DNA from: Phylloscopus collybita
Taxonomy: Eukaryota; Chordata; Aves; Passeriformes; Phylloscopidae
Length of the DNA: 64,000 nt
Reading direction: 5' to 3'
Assembly: GCA_027886175.1 (NCBI GenBank)
Contig: JAJNNQ010000026.1
Location: 17,417,501 to 17,481,500 of the forward strand
The position numbers and the translations under genes are program-made. This document shows, one piece after another, positions 48,390 through 59,979 of this stretch. The notes under the pieces were generated by a model. That model searched no databases. It saw nothing but the letters and a program-made list of their open reading frames with translations, and had not been told where the DNA came from. Numbering within the stretch: position 1 is the first letter of the stretch; each line of letters opens with the position of its first letter.

Positions 48390-51205
48390 CTATTTGCTCT
48401 GCTGAAGATTTCTTCAATACTTAACTTCCCATGACTCAGTGCTCCATCTTGTAAACACGATATTCATAGATCTTTCCTCTTTCAGTGCTCTACAAGCACA
48501 TCAAAGAAAATCAGGTCAAAGAGCATTTTATTAGATGTGTATTTGTCTTGGAAACATATCTGTTATATGACTGAAAATATAAAATATATCTAGAATTAAA
48601 ACATTACCACACCTAAAATAACCTATAATAGTTCAGAAAAAAAAGCCCGATTTACTGTATTTATTTGTCTATAAAAGTAGCTAATTACAGAAGCCTAGAA
48701 AAGAATATCAGGACAAAGGGGTCCTAATATTTTTTCACAAGGAAAGATTTTTGGCTGTAAAGAACAGTGATGAATATTCCTGAGTATGCCAAACCCATAT
48801 GCATCCTGCAACCCTCTCAGGTCCTGCTGTAAGCTCCTGCCCCCAGCAGTCAGGGGGGCAGATGGTTTGGCTGTCGACACTGGTGGTTCAGCTCCAAGGT
48901 GGTCGGGCTATGCCACTTCACTCAGCCTGCTGAAAAAGGGCTGTAAGGAAGCCTCCAGAGAGGTGAGAAAGGCAACACTGAAAACAGTGTAGGTTGTTGA
49001 GAAAAAATCCTGCAGGGAAAAAAATAATAAAAAGACATGGGGAGGCTGTATATGTCTATAAAGGTCACCCGCAGTCTAGGTCTAAAGGCAGCAGTCTGTA
49101 ACTTGTTTTCTGGTGTTATATTGCAATTCATCATTTGCCCAGGTTAACCACAGAGCACAACTCCTTTCCAGTAGTTCAAACAAAATAAATTTCAGAAGCA
49201 AAATTAAACACCCTGTCTCCTTAGATGAGCTATGCATGTCCTAAACCAAAAAGTGACATGTTCAGTCTTCTCACCAGCTTGATAGATTCGCATGTATAAT
49301 ACAGACTAGGAAAAAGTATTGTTGCACATGGACTGTGATGTGCATATGTATTGTATATGTATTGTAACATATAAATATGTGCTTGCCTTAATAATTTTAA
49401 AGCAAAAAAAAAATTGATATATGAGCCATATTATATTGGTGAAAACCACATAATATTTTATATAATCAACAAATAATCCCTTCAGCCTGCAAAATTAAAA
49501 AAAATCAATATATTTCAAAATAGACGTACAGACTGTCAAAGAAGATTGAATGAAGATAGTTATTTATACTACTCACCTGAACTTTAGGTCATTGTTGTTT
49601 TGTTTTGTTTTAAACTGCTATGGATTAATAAATAAAATCTATCAAATATATTTTGTAATGATTTATCCAACGTTTTCAGTGAAGGAGAAGGAAAATGTGG
49701 CATGTCCTGTGCTTTGTGTGGTTACAGGGAGTACTTAGAAAAAATATCGTGGAGTAACGTTGTGTAATGTGAAGTTCCCTGGAGACAGACAGTAAATCAA
49801 AGCTGTGCATGGGAGACAATGTTCTTCCTTGCTGCATTCATGTTTTTCAGAACATAGCTTCATTATATCTGGTAAACGTGAAAATATTTTCAGAATGTTG
49901 TTAGTGTGAAGGATAGATACCAATGCCCTGTCATATGTAAAGGTACAGTTTAAGTGAAAATCTGGTACCAATAATTTATTTGCAGTCAATGTATTGTTGG
50001 ATGATAATAGCACATTAGAAATATACAGCTGGCTTAAAGAAGGCTGTAAATGACATTCATTTGTCATGACATGTCTTTGTACAGATAAATAATTTTAAGA
50101 TAGTCCATGCACCTCATCAGAATGAATGCAGGGACTGTTGGCCAACACTTTCCTATACCACTTTGATAACATTTGGGTTGGATATCTAATATGCACAACA
50201 CTGAGGGAAGTACCAGTGAGGCTCACTACTCTGATCTAAGTCTTTCAAAACAAGAATTCACCAGACTTTCAGCAAGTCATAGAATTTTTATGTTTCAAAT
50301 CCACTGTCACAATTATCTTGTGTCAAAAAATATAAATTTTCACCCAATAATTGTTGCATCAGAACTAAAACCTTGTGGACGAACTATAACATCTCTTTCC
50401 AAAGGATGAAAAAACTTAATTTAAAACAGTAAGACACTGCCAAGCAAATCCTTTAGCAATACATGCAACTAGCTAATGACCTTTAGTGCTAAAAAACCTA
50501 GCGTTTATTTCTAATCAGAATATAACCAGCCTAAGCTTCTAGCCACTGAAGTCTCATTATCTCTCTGGTAGAATAAAAACCTCTCTGATTAGAAATCTCC
50601 TCCAACTCTAGATTCTGACCAAAACATCATGTCACCATTCAATCTTCTCTCAATAAAGAAAATATGTTGTGCTTATTGCAATAGTAGCAAAGCATGCTTT
50701 TTCTTCCTTGGGATTATTTTTGATAGACAAATGTAGAGAACGAACCAGCTCCATGCTGCCTTGTGTGGAACTTTTTCTCTCCCTTTATTTAGTGTTACTT
50801 TTAGACTAAATTAAAACAACTCCCATCATGTCTTTGCATAGAAATTATATACAGCACAGTGTAAACAGATTCGTGTTCATAGCATGTTGCTATGAAATAA
50901 TTTACAATTCAACTAATTATAAGTATGCAGTTCCTTGTGTATAGCCTAATCTCAAATAATAATAAATCTTACTTTAAAATATTTTGAAACTATGATGCTA
51001 TTAGTTATTTGAGCTTCAATATCTACAGCAATATAAATAAAATCAATCCATTTGTTGAAAAGAAAATGTTTTTCCTGTTTGGCTGAATATTTTAAGATTT
51101 TGAGACTTTTTATTTATAGAAATTAGCCTCTTTCTACTTAAGTTTTACTTGATATATTGAAATGTCAGCTACTTGCACCTGAAAGCTTTCCTTTTTTTTT
51201 TTTCC
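48390..51205. other. Non-coding DNA, no recognised feature
   Basis: A GC-richer patch at 48,800-48,990 (CCCCCAGCAGTCAGGGGGGC, CpGs near 48,874 and 48,904) has no known element or convincing exon. The remainder is AT-rich. Confidence 0.55.
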
Positions 51206-51209
51206 CTAG

Positions 51210-51413
51210 CCACTTGTAATGAGGTCTGTTTTGTGTGATTTGCATTTTTACATTGCTGAAGAGCGGAGTCAATTTTGCCCAAAATATGCTCTTTCCATTG
51301 GAGCAGTTCCTGGATGGCAGCAAACAGCCTCAGAAGCCAAGTGGCATAACCTATAGCTGTCCCAAAATGGGGACGTTTTGTGATGCTGTGCCAGTGCATG
51401 TCGAAGTGCAAAG
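51210..51413 (+). ncRNA. Candidate internal exon with textbook splice sites
   Basis: The 204-bp interval is preceded by a near-ideal acceptor: a T14 tract followed by CCCTAG (51,192-51,209). It is followed by a consensus donor, AAG|GTAAGTA, with the junction after 51,413. The interval is less AT-rich than its flanks and keeps CpGs (about 51,263, 51,373, 51,402). All three sense frames contain a stop (TAA at 51,217 in one, TGA at 51,236 in the second, TAG late in the third), so it cannot be an internal coding exon. It could be an exon of a long non-coding RNA, a 5' UTR exon, or the last coding part of a transcript in the third frame. Branch-point-like sequence lies 20-40 nt upstream. No partner exon was identified in the window. 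Confidence 0.38.
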
Positions 51414-51419
51414 GTAAGT

Positions 51420-53465
51420 AATATGCAGACTACAATAACCTACACTTAGGAAAGCAAACTAGCAGATTAAGCTCTAGTATGTTATAATGTCTTTTAAAAA
51501 GAAAAAGAATCCTGAATTTTGTTCAGTTTGAAAACCTTCCTGTAAGAAAACATTTATGTTTCCAGATTTTCTTCTCCTATTTCTTTCTTTGAGTACTGAC
51601 ATGAATGGCACCTTCCTCTCTTCCACAACTCATCCATCAAGATTATTGAAAAGTAAAACAAACTCAGGAAAACACTCTTTGCCCATCTCTCATCCCACAT
51701 TATTTTATTTTTTTTACATCAGGCCAAAGACAATTGGTCTTTTGGTACAAGGGTGAGTTGGCTAGAATAAAAACTGGCAAAAATCTGTATAACAAAGATC
51801 CCAAATCTTTTGCAGGCTTTCTATTTGCAGCTGATTATCTCAGTTATTAGGGTACAAGAGAACTGTTAGAATGAGCCATGAGACTCCAGTGACTACTGAA
51901 GTCAAAGGAAATATTCCTTTTACCTCATTAGGTTTTAGATTAGGCTTTAAGTCAATAAGATGGCATTACCCAGATTTCTGCATAAGAGTAATATTGTAAC
52001 GCCTTCAACTGCAGCAATAGGGGAAACCAATGGGAAAGATTTTTTTGTATTATGACACCAGTACAGCTCATCATTTTTCACAGAACTACGTAATTGCCTG
52101 CAACTGAAAGCAGTTCACTATATGTTTTAAAGATGTGTTCGTTAAACTCACTACTTCTGTGCATTCTTAAGTGTTAGGGATAAATAGGATAATAATGTAG
52201 GATTCACAGGTTAATATTGAAAGCATAGGTATGCATGAAATACGATATTTAAGCATATGGTTTTATTTTTGGTAAGGAAAAACATCCTTTCCTTATCAAT
52301 GCATTGTGCAGTCATGACTCTATTGATCAATTCAATTTGAAATATAAAAAAATTTGGAATTTTTTTTCTAAATTGAAAAATTCATGCTTTTCCTTATGTA
52401 CTACTCAAATACTATTTGGTAGGAAAATGATAGTACCTGAGATCGCCCTTTTACCTTTTGCAATAGTCAGTCCATAATAACTAGAGGTATTCAAATCAAA
52501 CATTGCAAGGAAAGGCGGCACCATCTACTCCACGCTGAAAATCTTCTATGGCAAATTGAAAAAAAAAATTGAAATAAAATGATTATAAATCCCTTGAAAA
52601 CAAGGTTTATAATGGAAATGCTGAAAGAAATTCAGTGATTATCAGCAACAGTTGGTACCATAGTAATAAGATACTGAAATGAAAAGAAAAAAAAGTCTGT
52701 ATTCTTCACAAAGTCTATGTGAAGGATTTCAGGGGAAAGCTATGTACAGACTCAATGTAAAGATGGATGTTAATAATTCATTATGATGCTTAGATGTCAT
52801 TTACAGAAAATCTCAGAAACTCAACTTGCAGTCATACTGTGAAAGAGTCAGAAAGAAGAAAAACAGTGCTGCACCTTGCACTGGTATTTCCCTCTCCTTT
52901 CCTCATGATAAAAATCATGCACCCTAGTCTTTCTCATGCCTAAGATTCAGTGGCCAGAACAGTCTGCTCAGTTATTGTGCAAACAGCAGCTTTCAATCTG
53001 CATCAAAACAAACACAGTGCCCAACTACAAATAAATAGTTAATGGAACTTGGAGTCCCACTGTCTGACACTCAGGTAAGCTTCCCATTCACTCGTGACAA
53101 AATGTCTTCTCCCCAGTGGACAAAAAAGGGATTGATGGGCACTGCTAGAACAGGTGGCCATGTGCAGCCTTTGTCCTACAGGGGACCTGCAAGCTAAGAG
53201 CCAGTAAGGTACTCAAACCAGCAAATTGTTTTCATATTTAAAGGATATTCACATACACAGGCACGTTAGCACTTTTCTTGCATCCTCCAGCCTAGATTAG
53301 AAATTAAAGCAATGACCTTAGACTTCTCCTGTTGTTAAACATTTTCTTTTTATTCAACAGGCAACAAAAACTAAAGATACGTAATTTTTTCTCTCTTGCT
53401 CTTTAAATTTCTATTCCCTCTTCTCTCTCCTTCCACCTGTTTTTTCTCCTCCTTCTGTTTTTGTT
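51420..53465. other. AT-rich non-coding DNA, no recognised feature
   Basis: The open frame at 51,556-51,756 has no domain. No repeats beyond short A/T runs were seen. Confidence 0.6.
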
Positions 53466-53469
53466 GGCA

Positions 53470-53790
53470 GCAGTGTATTTGACTTGACCGCTCAAATACC
53501 CACTAAGGTCTATTTGCAATCCCCAAGCAATAGCAATTTATAGATGAAACTGGCCACTTACATATTCCTGTCTCCAAATAATGAACCAGGTTTCCCTCAA
53601 ATAGCTCCACTTGGTAATCCTTTCATGTCTATTCTGCTCCTGAGCCATTTCTGTAGAGCATTGTCTACTGGGAAGGGGATGCAAAGTGAAAAGGAGCAAT
53701 TGTGTGCGTCTCTGTGTTCTTTCTCCATGCCTATAAAACCCAACCCAAACTGTCAAGGTGACAATCCAAAACGATAATCAAAACCACTTT
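53470..53790. other. Candidate conserved non-coding element (53.6 kb)
   Basis: It includes ATTTGCAAT (53,512-53,520, POU or C/EBP-like), CAATAGCAATTTATAG (homeodomain-like, about 53,527) and a GACAATCCAAAACGATAATC end. Composition is more balanced than in the flanks and several CpGs are kept. Overlapping open frames (53,538-53,777, both strands) have no domain. Weak evidence; no conservation test. Confidence 0.25.
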
Positions 53791-53794
53791 TTAC

Positions 53795-54430
53795 ATTCCA
53801 TCTTGTAATTGCCGCAGGCAAGTTTGAAAGGAGATGCTAACAAATCCCAAAGAATACCAGGTATTAAATATTTGATACAGCTAGAAATGTATACAATAGA
53901 CATCAAACTTATGTTGTATATCTCTGTAATTTCTATACCATAGGTAAACAACCATATTTCAATAACAAATTCTTAGGTGGGTATTTGGAAATCTACATTA
54001 AAATCTATTTACATTTTTGAAACAGCTCTGTTGTTTCTACATGCTGCTACAACAATAACAACAAAAAGATTTTGCTTGGGAATATTATCTCCCATAGACA
54101 TACTACAAAAATATTTTCAAGGGTGCCTTTCTAGCTGTTCACACCTTTACAAGTATTTGCTTTAAAGCAATCTTACATTCATGCTACAGCCTGATTTAAA
54201 AAATTGTAAGACTGCTGATTTACAAAATAGTTTACACTCATGCCTACAGTCTGCATTCTAAATTTTTCCAGTACTTAGGTATTAAAATTCAGTTCATTTT
54301 TACAGTGTCCTTCATATGGAGCATTGAGAAGGCTGCATAGAAAGAGGAGATACTATGAGTTACAGGGAAAGGAAAACTAAGAAAGAAGTGCAAACTGAGG
54401 TTACCCTGCTTGAGAGAATAAGATAAACAC
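53795..54430. other. AT-rich non-coding DNA, no recognised feature
   Basis: Nothing recognised between 53.8 kb and the LTR at 54.4 kb. Confidence 0.65.
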
Positions 54431-54432
54431 AG

Positions 54433-55024
54433 TGTGCTGGTTTCAGCTCAGGTAGAGTTAATTTTCTTCACAGGGGCTTTTATGGGGCTGTATTCTGGAT
54501 TTGTGCTGAACACAGGGTTGATAACACAGAGGTGTTTTTATTATTGCTGGGCAGGGCTCACACAGAGCCAAGGCCTTTTCTGCTTCTCGTACTGCCAGGC
54601 TGGGGAGGAGGCTGGGGGTGCTTGGGGGGCTGGGAGGAGACACAGCTGGGACAGGTGACCCAAACTGACCAAAGGCAAATTCCAGACCATGTGACATCAT
54701 GTTCAGTATGTAAAGTGGGGGGGAGAAGGAGGGGACATTTGGAGCGATGGGTTTGTCTTCCCAAGTCACCCAGTTATGAGGTGATAAGGCCCTGCTTTCC
54801 TGAAGATGGTTGAACAAATACCTGCCCACAGGTGGCAGCTGAATGAATGCTTTATTTTGCTTTGCTTGTGTGCTTGGCTTTTGCTTTCCCTATTAAACTG
54901 TCTTTGTCTCAACCCACAAGTTTTCTACCTTTTATACTTCTGATTCTCTGCTGGATCCTGCTGCTGGGGGAGAGAGGGAGTGTCTGGGTGTGCCTTGGCT
55001 GGTGGCTGAGGTTAAACCATGGCA
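54433..55024 (+). mobile_element. Solo LTR of an avian ERVL-type retrovirus
   Basis: A 592-bp element begins TGTGCTGGTTTCAGCTCAGG and ends GTTAAACCATGGCA, so it has TG...CA ends. I recognise the family from songbird genomes, where it is abundant. Visible parts in order: a U3 with CACAGAGCCAAGGCCTTTTC and GACCAAAGGCAAATTCCAGA; CATGTGACATCATGTTCAGT followed by a TATA-like TATGTAAAG (54,707-54,715); a G-rich R/U5 start; TTGTCTTCCCAAGTCACCCA; and the polyadenylation signal ATTAAA (54,892-54,897) before CTGTCTTTGTCTCAACCCAC. No viral coding sequence or second LTR is near, so this is a solo LTR left by recombination between the two LTRs. A clean target-site duplication is not visible (ACAG before, AACA after), so the flanks have decayed or one end is slightly misplaced. 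Open frames within it are artefacts. Confidence 0.93.
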
Positions 55025-55029
55025 AACAA

Positions 55030-55750
55030 AGAGCCAGTGGAAAGAGTGAGTTTGCCCTCAGTCTGTACAGTAAAAGAGAGGAAAAAAAATTGGTGTTTGA
55101 TAAAACTTGGTCCCAAAGTAGACCGATGGTAAACAAATGTAATAGAATGGTGCCTTTACATAAAGAAGGTGAGTGAATGTGTGATCCACTTAACATGTGC
55201 CAGCTGAGCCATATTAACTGCATGTGTGTGTTTAGCTCAGAATAAGGGTAAGACAAGTTGACCTCGGTCATATAGTTAGTTGTATGTTGTATCAAAGTAG
55301 CTCACTTTTATTTGGGACAAACAGCAGATATATGAGCAGTTACTAGGAAAGTAATTTCCACATAACTTTAGACTACTGCAGTGTGGAAATCTTCGTCTCA
55401 GCTATTTCTTCTAGACACTCTTCATAATCAATGGAGAGAAATAGGCATTTGGGGAACATGATTCATCTGATATATGTTCGTTGTCTACTGCGGAATGAAA
55501 CCTAAGAGTGACAAATTTTTTTCAGTGACTGCAGAGAAAGTCAAGATGACTAGTTCAGATGTAGTCATTTACCCTGGCTCAGACAAGTCCCCCTAATGAG
55601 CAACAGATGTAAGGTACCTTGTTACAGTGCAGTAACTTAATCATGAGCCTAAAATCCTGGAATTAACAGCCAGTGGTGGGGTCCTGCTAGGATGGAAAAT
55701 GCTCTCCAAAGACAGAATGAGCTCTGCATAATTTTATGCTGTGCTTTTAA
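55030..55750. other. Non-coding DNA, no recognised feature
   Basis: Nothing recognised downstream of the solo LTR. Confidence 0.6.
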
Positions 55751-55754
55751 AGGA

Positions 55755-55855
55755 AGCTATAGAGGGGAAACAAAAGAGAGGCACTGAGAGGTGAGTGGCC
55801 CAAGGTCTCCTGAAAGGTCACAGCCTCTATCTGATTCAGTGGCTTACTACTGAAG
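55755..55855 (-). mobile_element. MIR-type SINE relic, reversed
   Basis: On the + strand, AGAGGGGAAACAAAAGAGAG, CACTGAGAGGTGAGTGGCCC and AAGGTCTCCTGAAAGGTCAC correspond to the complement of the MIR core (gaggaaactgaggc, agagaggttaagtgacttgccc, aaggtcacacagc). It is diverged but in the right order, so a reversed MIR or related core-SINE is likely. Confidence 0.55.
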
Positions 55856-55859
55856 TGCA

Positions 55860-58800
55860 CTGCTGCTACATGAAAGCAGCACAAGGCAGGAGAATTTTTT
55901 CCTACTCTTCCCCTCCACCCTCTAAGGATAAATTAGTGGAGTCCTTATTGAGTATTAGGTAGGTAGCTCTAAACACTGAACAGTTGCTCCCCTAGTGTAC
56001 AGTGCAAGGTTCTCAAAGATGTTCTTTGTATGCCCCATTCACAGCAGAGTATCACTGCAGAATATCTGTATTAGGGTGTTTAAATCCACAAAGCTTCAAA
56101 GTAAAGGCCCTTCAAGACAGTAGCTTTACTAACATGTAGCATACTTGGCAGAAAAAGCATAGCTATTTGACTTAAATGCCAAATGTAATGGACTGGTAGA
56201 AAATGAAAAGTCTAGACAACTAAAAGTTATTTTAAAAAATCCAGGGTTGGGATCCATATGCAATCAAGAAAGGGTAACTTCAAAACTGTAATTGGCACAT
56301 TCCTGTTCTGATTTTCTTGAATGTCACTGGCACTTGGAATAATATTTTAATGTTTGTAGATGCCCTCTTTCTTCTAGATGACTATGGCCTTTTAAGTTCT
56401 CTTTTTAGCACCCTGATTTTCCAGTGTTGAACATAGCCTGTGGAGCAGAGTTGTGATATGTTCTTGCTAGTGCAGCACTTGTGAGGGAAAGCAACTGTGT
56501 TCTGAAGTAACTGGAGGTTTCAAGGATTCTTCACACTTTGAATCTGATAGAGTGCAATGTAGTAGACAAGCCTGAAGGGATTCTCAGTTATGGATCACCG
56601 TAACAAAGTCTGCATTTAAGAAGAAAATGCACCAGCTGAGATGATAAAACAAAATGTTTCTAGTCACTGCTATCTGAAGGACAGAAAAGTCTGATATGAA
56701 CTGAGATTCTGAATTGGCATGTCATCCTTAGCTCGGGGAGAAAATATACTTGATCAGTTCCTAAAAATGCTGCCTTCCACATTTCAGGACCACAGCTGTC
56801 TTCCACTTACGAAGACCACCCAAGACTGAAAGAACAAGGCAGTAACTCTTAGCATACACTGGAAAGCATCATCACTGTCCAAGCTGACTTCATGACATTG
56901 CTGATAGGCTTCACAAAAGCACTGAAGGGAGGGCAACAGAAGCACAAGGCACAACAAGAGGGCCTGGCAGCTCAGGGAGCAGAACAGATCAGGGAAAGAA
57001 ACTCCAAGTTTGCTGGTTTGCCCCATTACAAACTGCTAAACTGCCACCTAAACCAGTAGGTACAGATTTTCTAATGACCCACCTGATAGGGGGATGCTTG
57101 AAAACTGACCAGATTTGGCCACACAACAAGCCATACTTAAATTTTTATATCAGCATCACAAAGATGGTTGGATAGAGTGACAACACTGGAGACTGGGTTT
57201 TTCTTTTAAAGAAAAGGCTTTACAGATAAAGGTTCCTGTGAAAATCAAACACTCTTAGTAAATATAAACACTATGAAAATATATGTATTTCCTGGAATTT
57301 CCATGACATTGGAAGTTACTTTATTATTCTATAACTGATACTTAATAATTAATGTCTTCCTCATTTAGTTTTGATAAGGTTGAGGTGACCAGAGGCTGTA
57401 GAGTGGAGTTACTTATAGCAACAGTAGGAGGAAAAAATGTCCTCCAATAAGCTGCCTGAGAGTAGATCCTGAATCCCAGTTTTATGCCACCCGAAGAGAA
57501 AAAAAATCCAGAACTAAATGTTTTATTTTATTTTCCTGCAGTGCCAGCCCATTTATTTAGAACTAAATGAAAAAAGAAAATAAATATGTGAATACAAGGC
57601 TTCCTGGAGAGTTTTAAAATGTATTTTTAAAATTTGTATCAATGCTGTACATTATGCTTTATTGTCAGCCACTGATATGAATTGTATCTGCAGTCCGAGA
57701 AGGTGGAATATACAGGTAGTGAAGTACCATTTTATTAACAAAAGAAAAAGGGTGTCCTGAAAAGTATTATAATCTGTCCTGGTCAATAAGAAGCCACAAA
57801 GGGAAATTAACTCTGGTTATACATATCCTTTCTCTACAGTTCCTTAGGCTCAAGAAATGAATCATATTTCATAAGTCTGAACTGGTTAGTGGAGAAAAGG
57901 AACATAGAGAAATACTCCCATTATATTATAATTTTAAAATATTTAAGCTACAGTATGACTCAGACATCTCAGTGGATATCCAAGAATGTAATGCAAAAGT
58001 TATCAGAGAGGTAGGTACATGTGTACACTTAAAGGAGTTTTTGTTTTGATTGCTCTACTGAGATTCTCTCCTGTAACAAAAACAAGGACGTGCGCAACAC
58101 AAACAGAACTTAGGGGTCAAACTAATACGAAATATTTCCCTGCAGTAATAGAGTTTGACTAAGACCTTCATTCTTTCAAGTGTGTTATACTTCAGGAGCA
58201 GAAACGAATTTTAGTTTGTGTTGTCTCTCTACTACACAGCAGAAGCTTTCATGGAGTTGTTTCTGTCTTGACCCCTGATTTTGCCTTTCAGAGTAAACAA
58301 TAAGATTGCCTTCTCAGGGAAGAAAAAAAAGAACGGAATATAGATGCAAGAGGTAATTCTGTTTGCACCATGTCTTCCTCCATACTCAACATTAACTCTT
58401 TTATATATTCTGACATGTCAACAGACAAGGAACAGGGAAATCCTGATATGGCTATTTTAGTGAGAACCTTAAAAACTGCTTAAGAAAGGACTGTTCTGTT
58501 TCTTTCTATTATACCTGGCTTTGTATTTGTTTCCAACATCCTTTCCTACTGCTTTGATGAGGTTGTTTGAAATCTGACTGCATTCTTCCAGTCTCTCAGA
58601 TTATTGCATTGTGACTTCTGTGATTTAGAGGAGCTCTCCCTTCTCTTTCAAAAGTGTCGTTTTCACAGAGGAACAAGTGTGACATGATGAACATGAACCC
58701 AACCCTTTTCCAAACTTCCTTGTTACTGACTTGACTTGGTTTTTGGTACTGGTTTCAGTTTCCAACAACAAAAAGATACCACATCTGTGTAGCTGGTGAT

Positions 58801-59975
58801 CTGAGGTCTTGATCTGTCTATTACTGGTGCACAAAACACCTCATCAGTACTAACTCGTACTGATAATATAGTTGTTTTGACCAGTGTGTATTCCTATGTA
58901 TTCTGTTAATATATATATGATTTTGCTAATAAAAGTTGTTTAGCATGACTTTTACTGATGCCAGAATATCTTCCTGATACCTTATCTGTCTGGCCTTGCT
59001 TGCTCTTGGCCTGGCAAATGCCAAGTGGTTGTCACTTTAAGACATTGCCATGTTCTCCCCTTGGCTAAACTGTGGCTGATTTCCCCATTTCTGTTGGCTT
59101 ATATTTCAAAATAGTCTATATCCTGCTTATTTAGAGGAAACGTGACCTTTTTAAAAACAAATATGACTTCTTAGAGGGAAAAACAATTTCAGAAAAAAGA
59201 CATAATTCAAGGTCTGACTTTGTCATGCATCTGGATTCTGTCCATACCCCACTTAATTTTGTTTTATTCAGAGAACCCCTACAGCAAAGGCAGTCACAGT
59301 AACAGTACAAGTCCAGAAACAAAAATTGCTTATCACTAATCCGATATCCTGAGTTTTTCATGTAACTCACACTGAGGCTGCTGTAAGTTTTAAAGTCATC
59401 AGAAATACGGTCCAGGTTCTTGAGGGAAGAAAGGATAGATAACCACCAGAGGTGAGAGCTGTGTGCAGTAAGTCATGTAGCTGTAGTGCTGGTTTACTTT
59501 AACATTCACTGTAGCAAATCCTCAGTCTACCAGAAGGACACAGCCATATAATCTCATGAAGTATGAGCAAGGCAGTGTCATGCAAACTTGCTCAGCCAAT
59601 AATTTTTTCTGGGATATAAAACAGACAGTGACTTATGTTGGAGTTACATGATGCTGACAAGAGGTGATAGTGATGCTTAGCAATAATAATATTGCTAATT
59701 ACATTGCTATAGTAAAGATATAATAAATAAAGCTATTAGTTTCTCTGTAGCATAACACATCCTTATGGCTTTGTAAACACAGATAATATAGCTGGCAAGC
59801 ATCAGTTCTAAAGCATGACAGCATGGTAGGAAGCCAGTTTGCAGCCAAATTAAAAAAAAAAGGTCCAAAAAGTCCTTTTGATCTGTTACCATATGCCTCC
59901 TCTACTTTGCATAGCATTTTCTATGAAAGTCTCAGTGACTATACCTACATGATGCAAGAAAATAAGGTTTTGCTA
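55860..59975. other. AT-rich non-coding DNA, no confident feature
   Basis: A minus-strand open frame at 56,784-57,026 is hydrophobic but not assignable (see rejected items). No transposon, tRNA or rRNA-like sequence was recognised. Confidence 0.6.
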
Positions 59976-59979
59976 GTCT

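Noticed and set aside
54458..55295. Open frames of 93-128 codons on both strands
   Set aside because: They lie mostly inside the solo LTR, which does not encode protein.
56784..57026. Minus-strand 80-codon frame starting Met-Gly-Gln-Thr, reminiscent of retroviral gag N-termini
   Set aside because: Only the first four residues agree; the rest is a generic hydrophobic stretch and no LTR or other retroviral sequence surrounds it.
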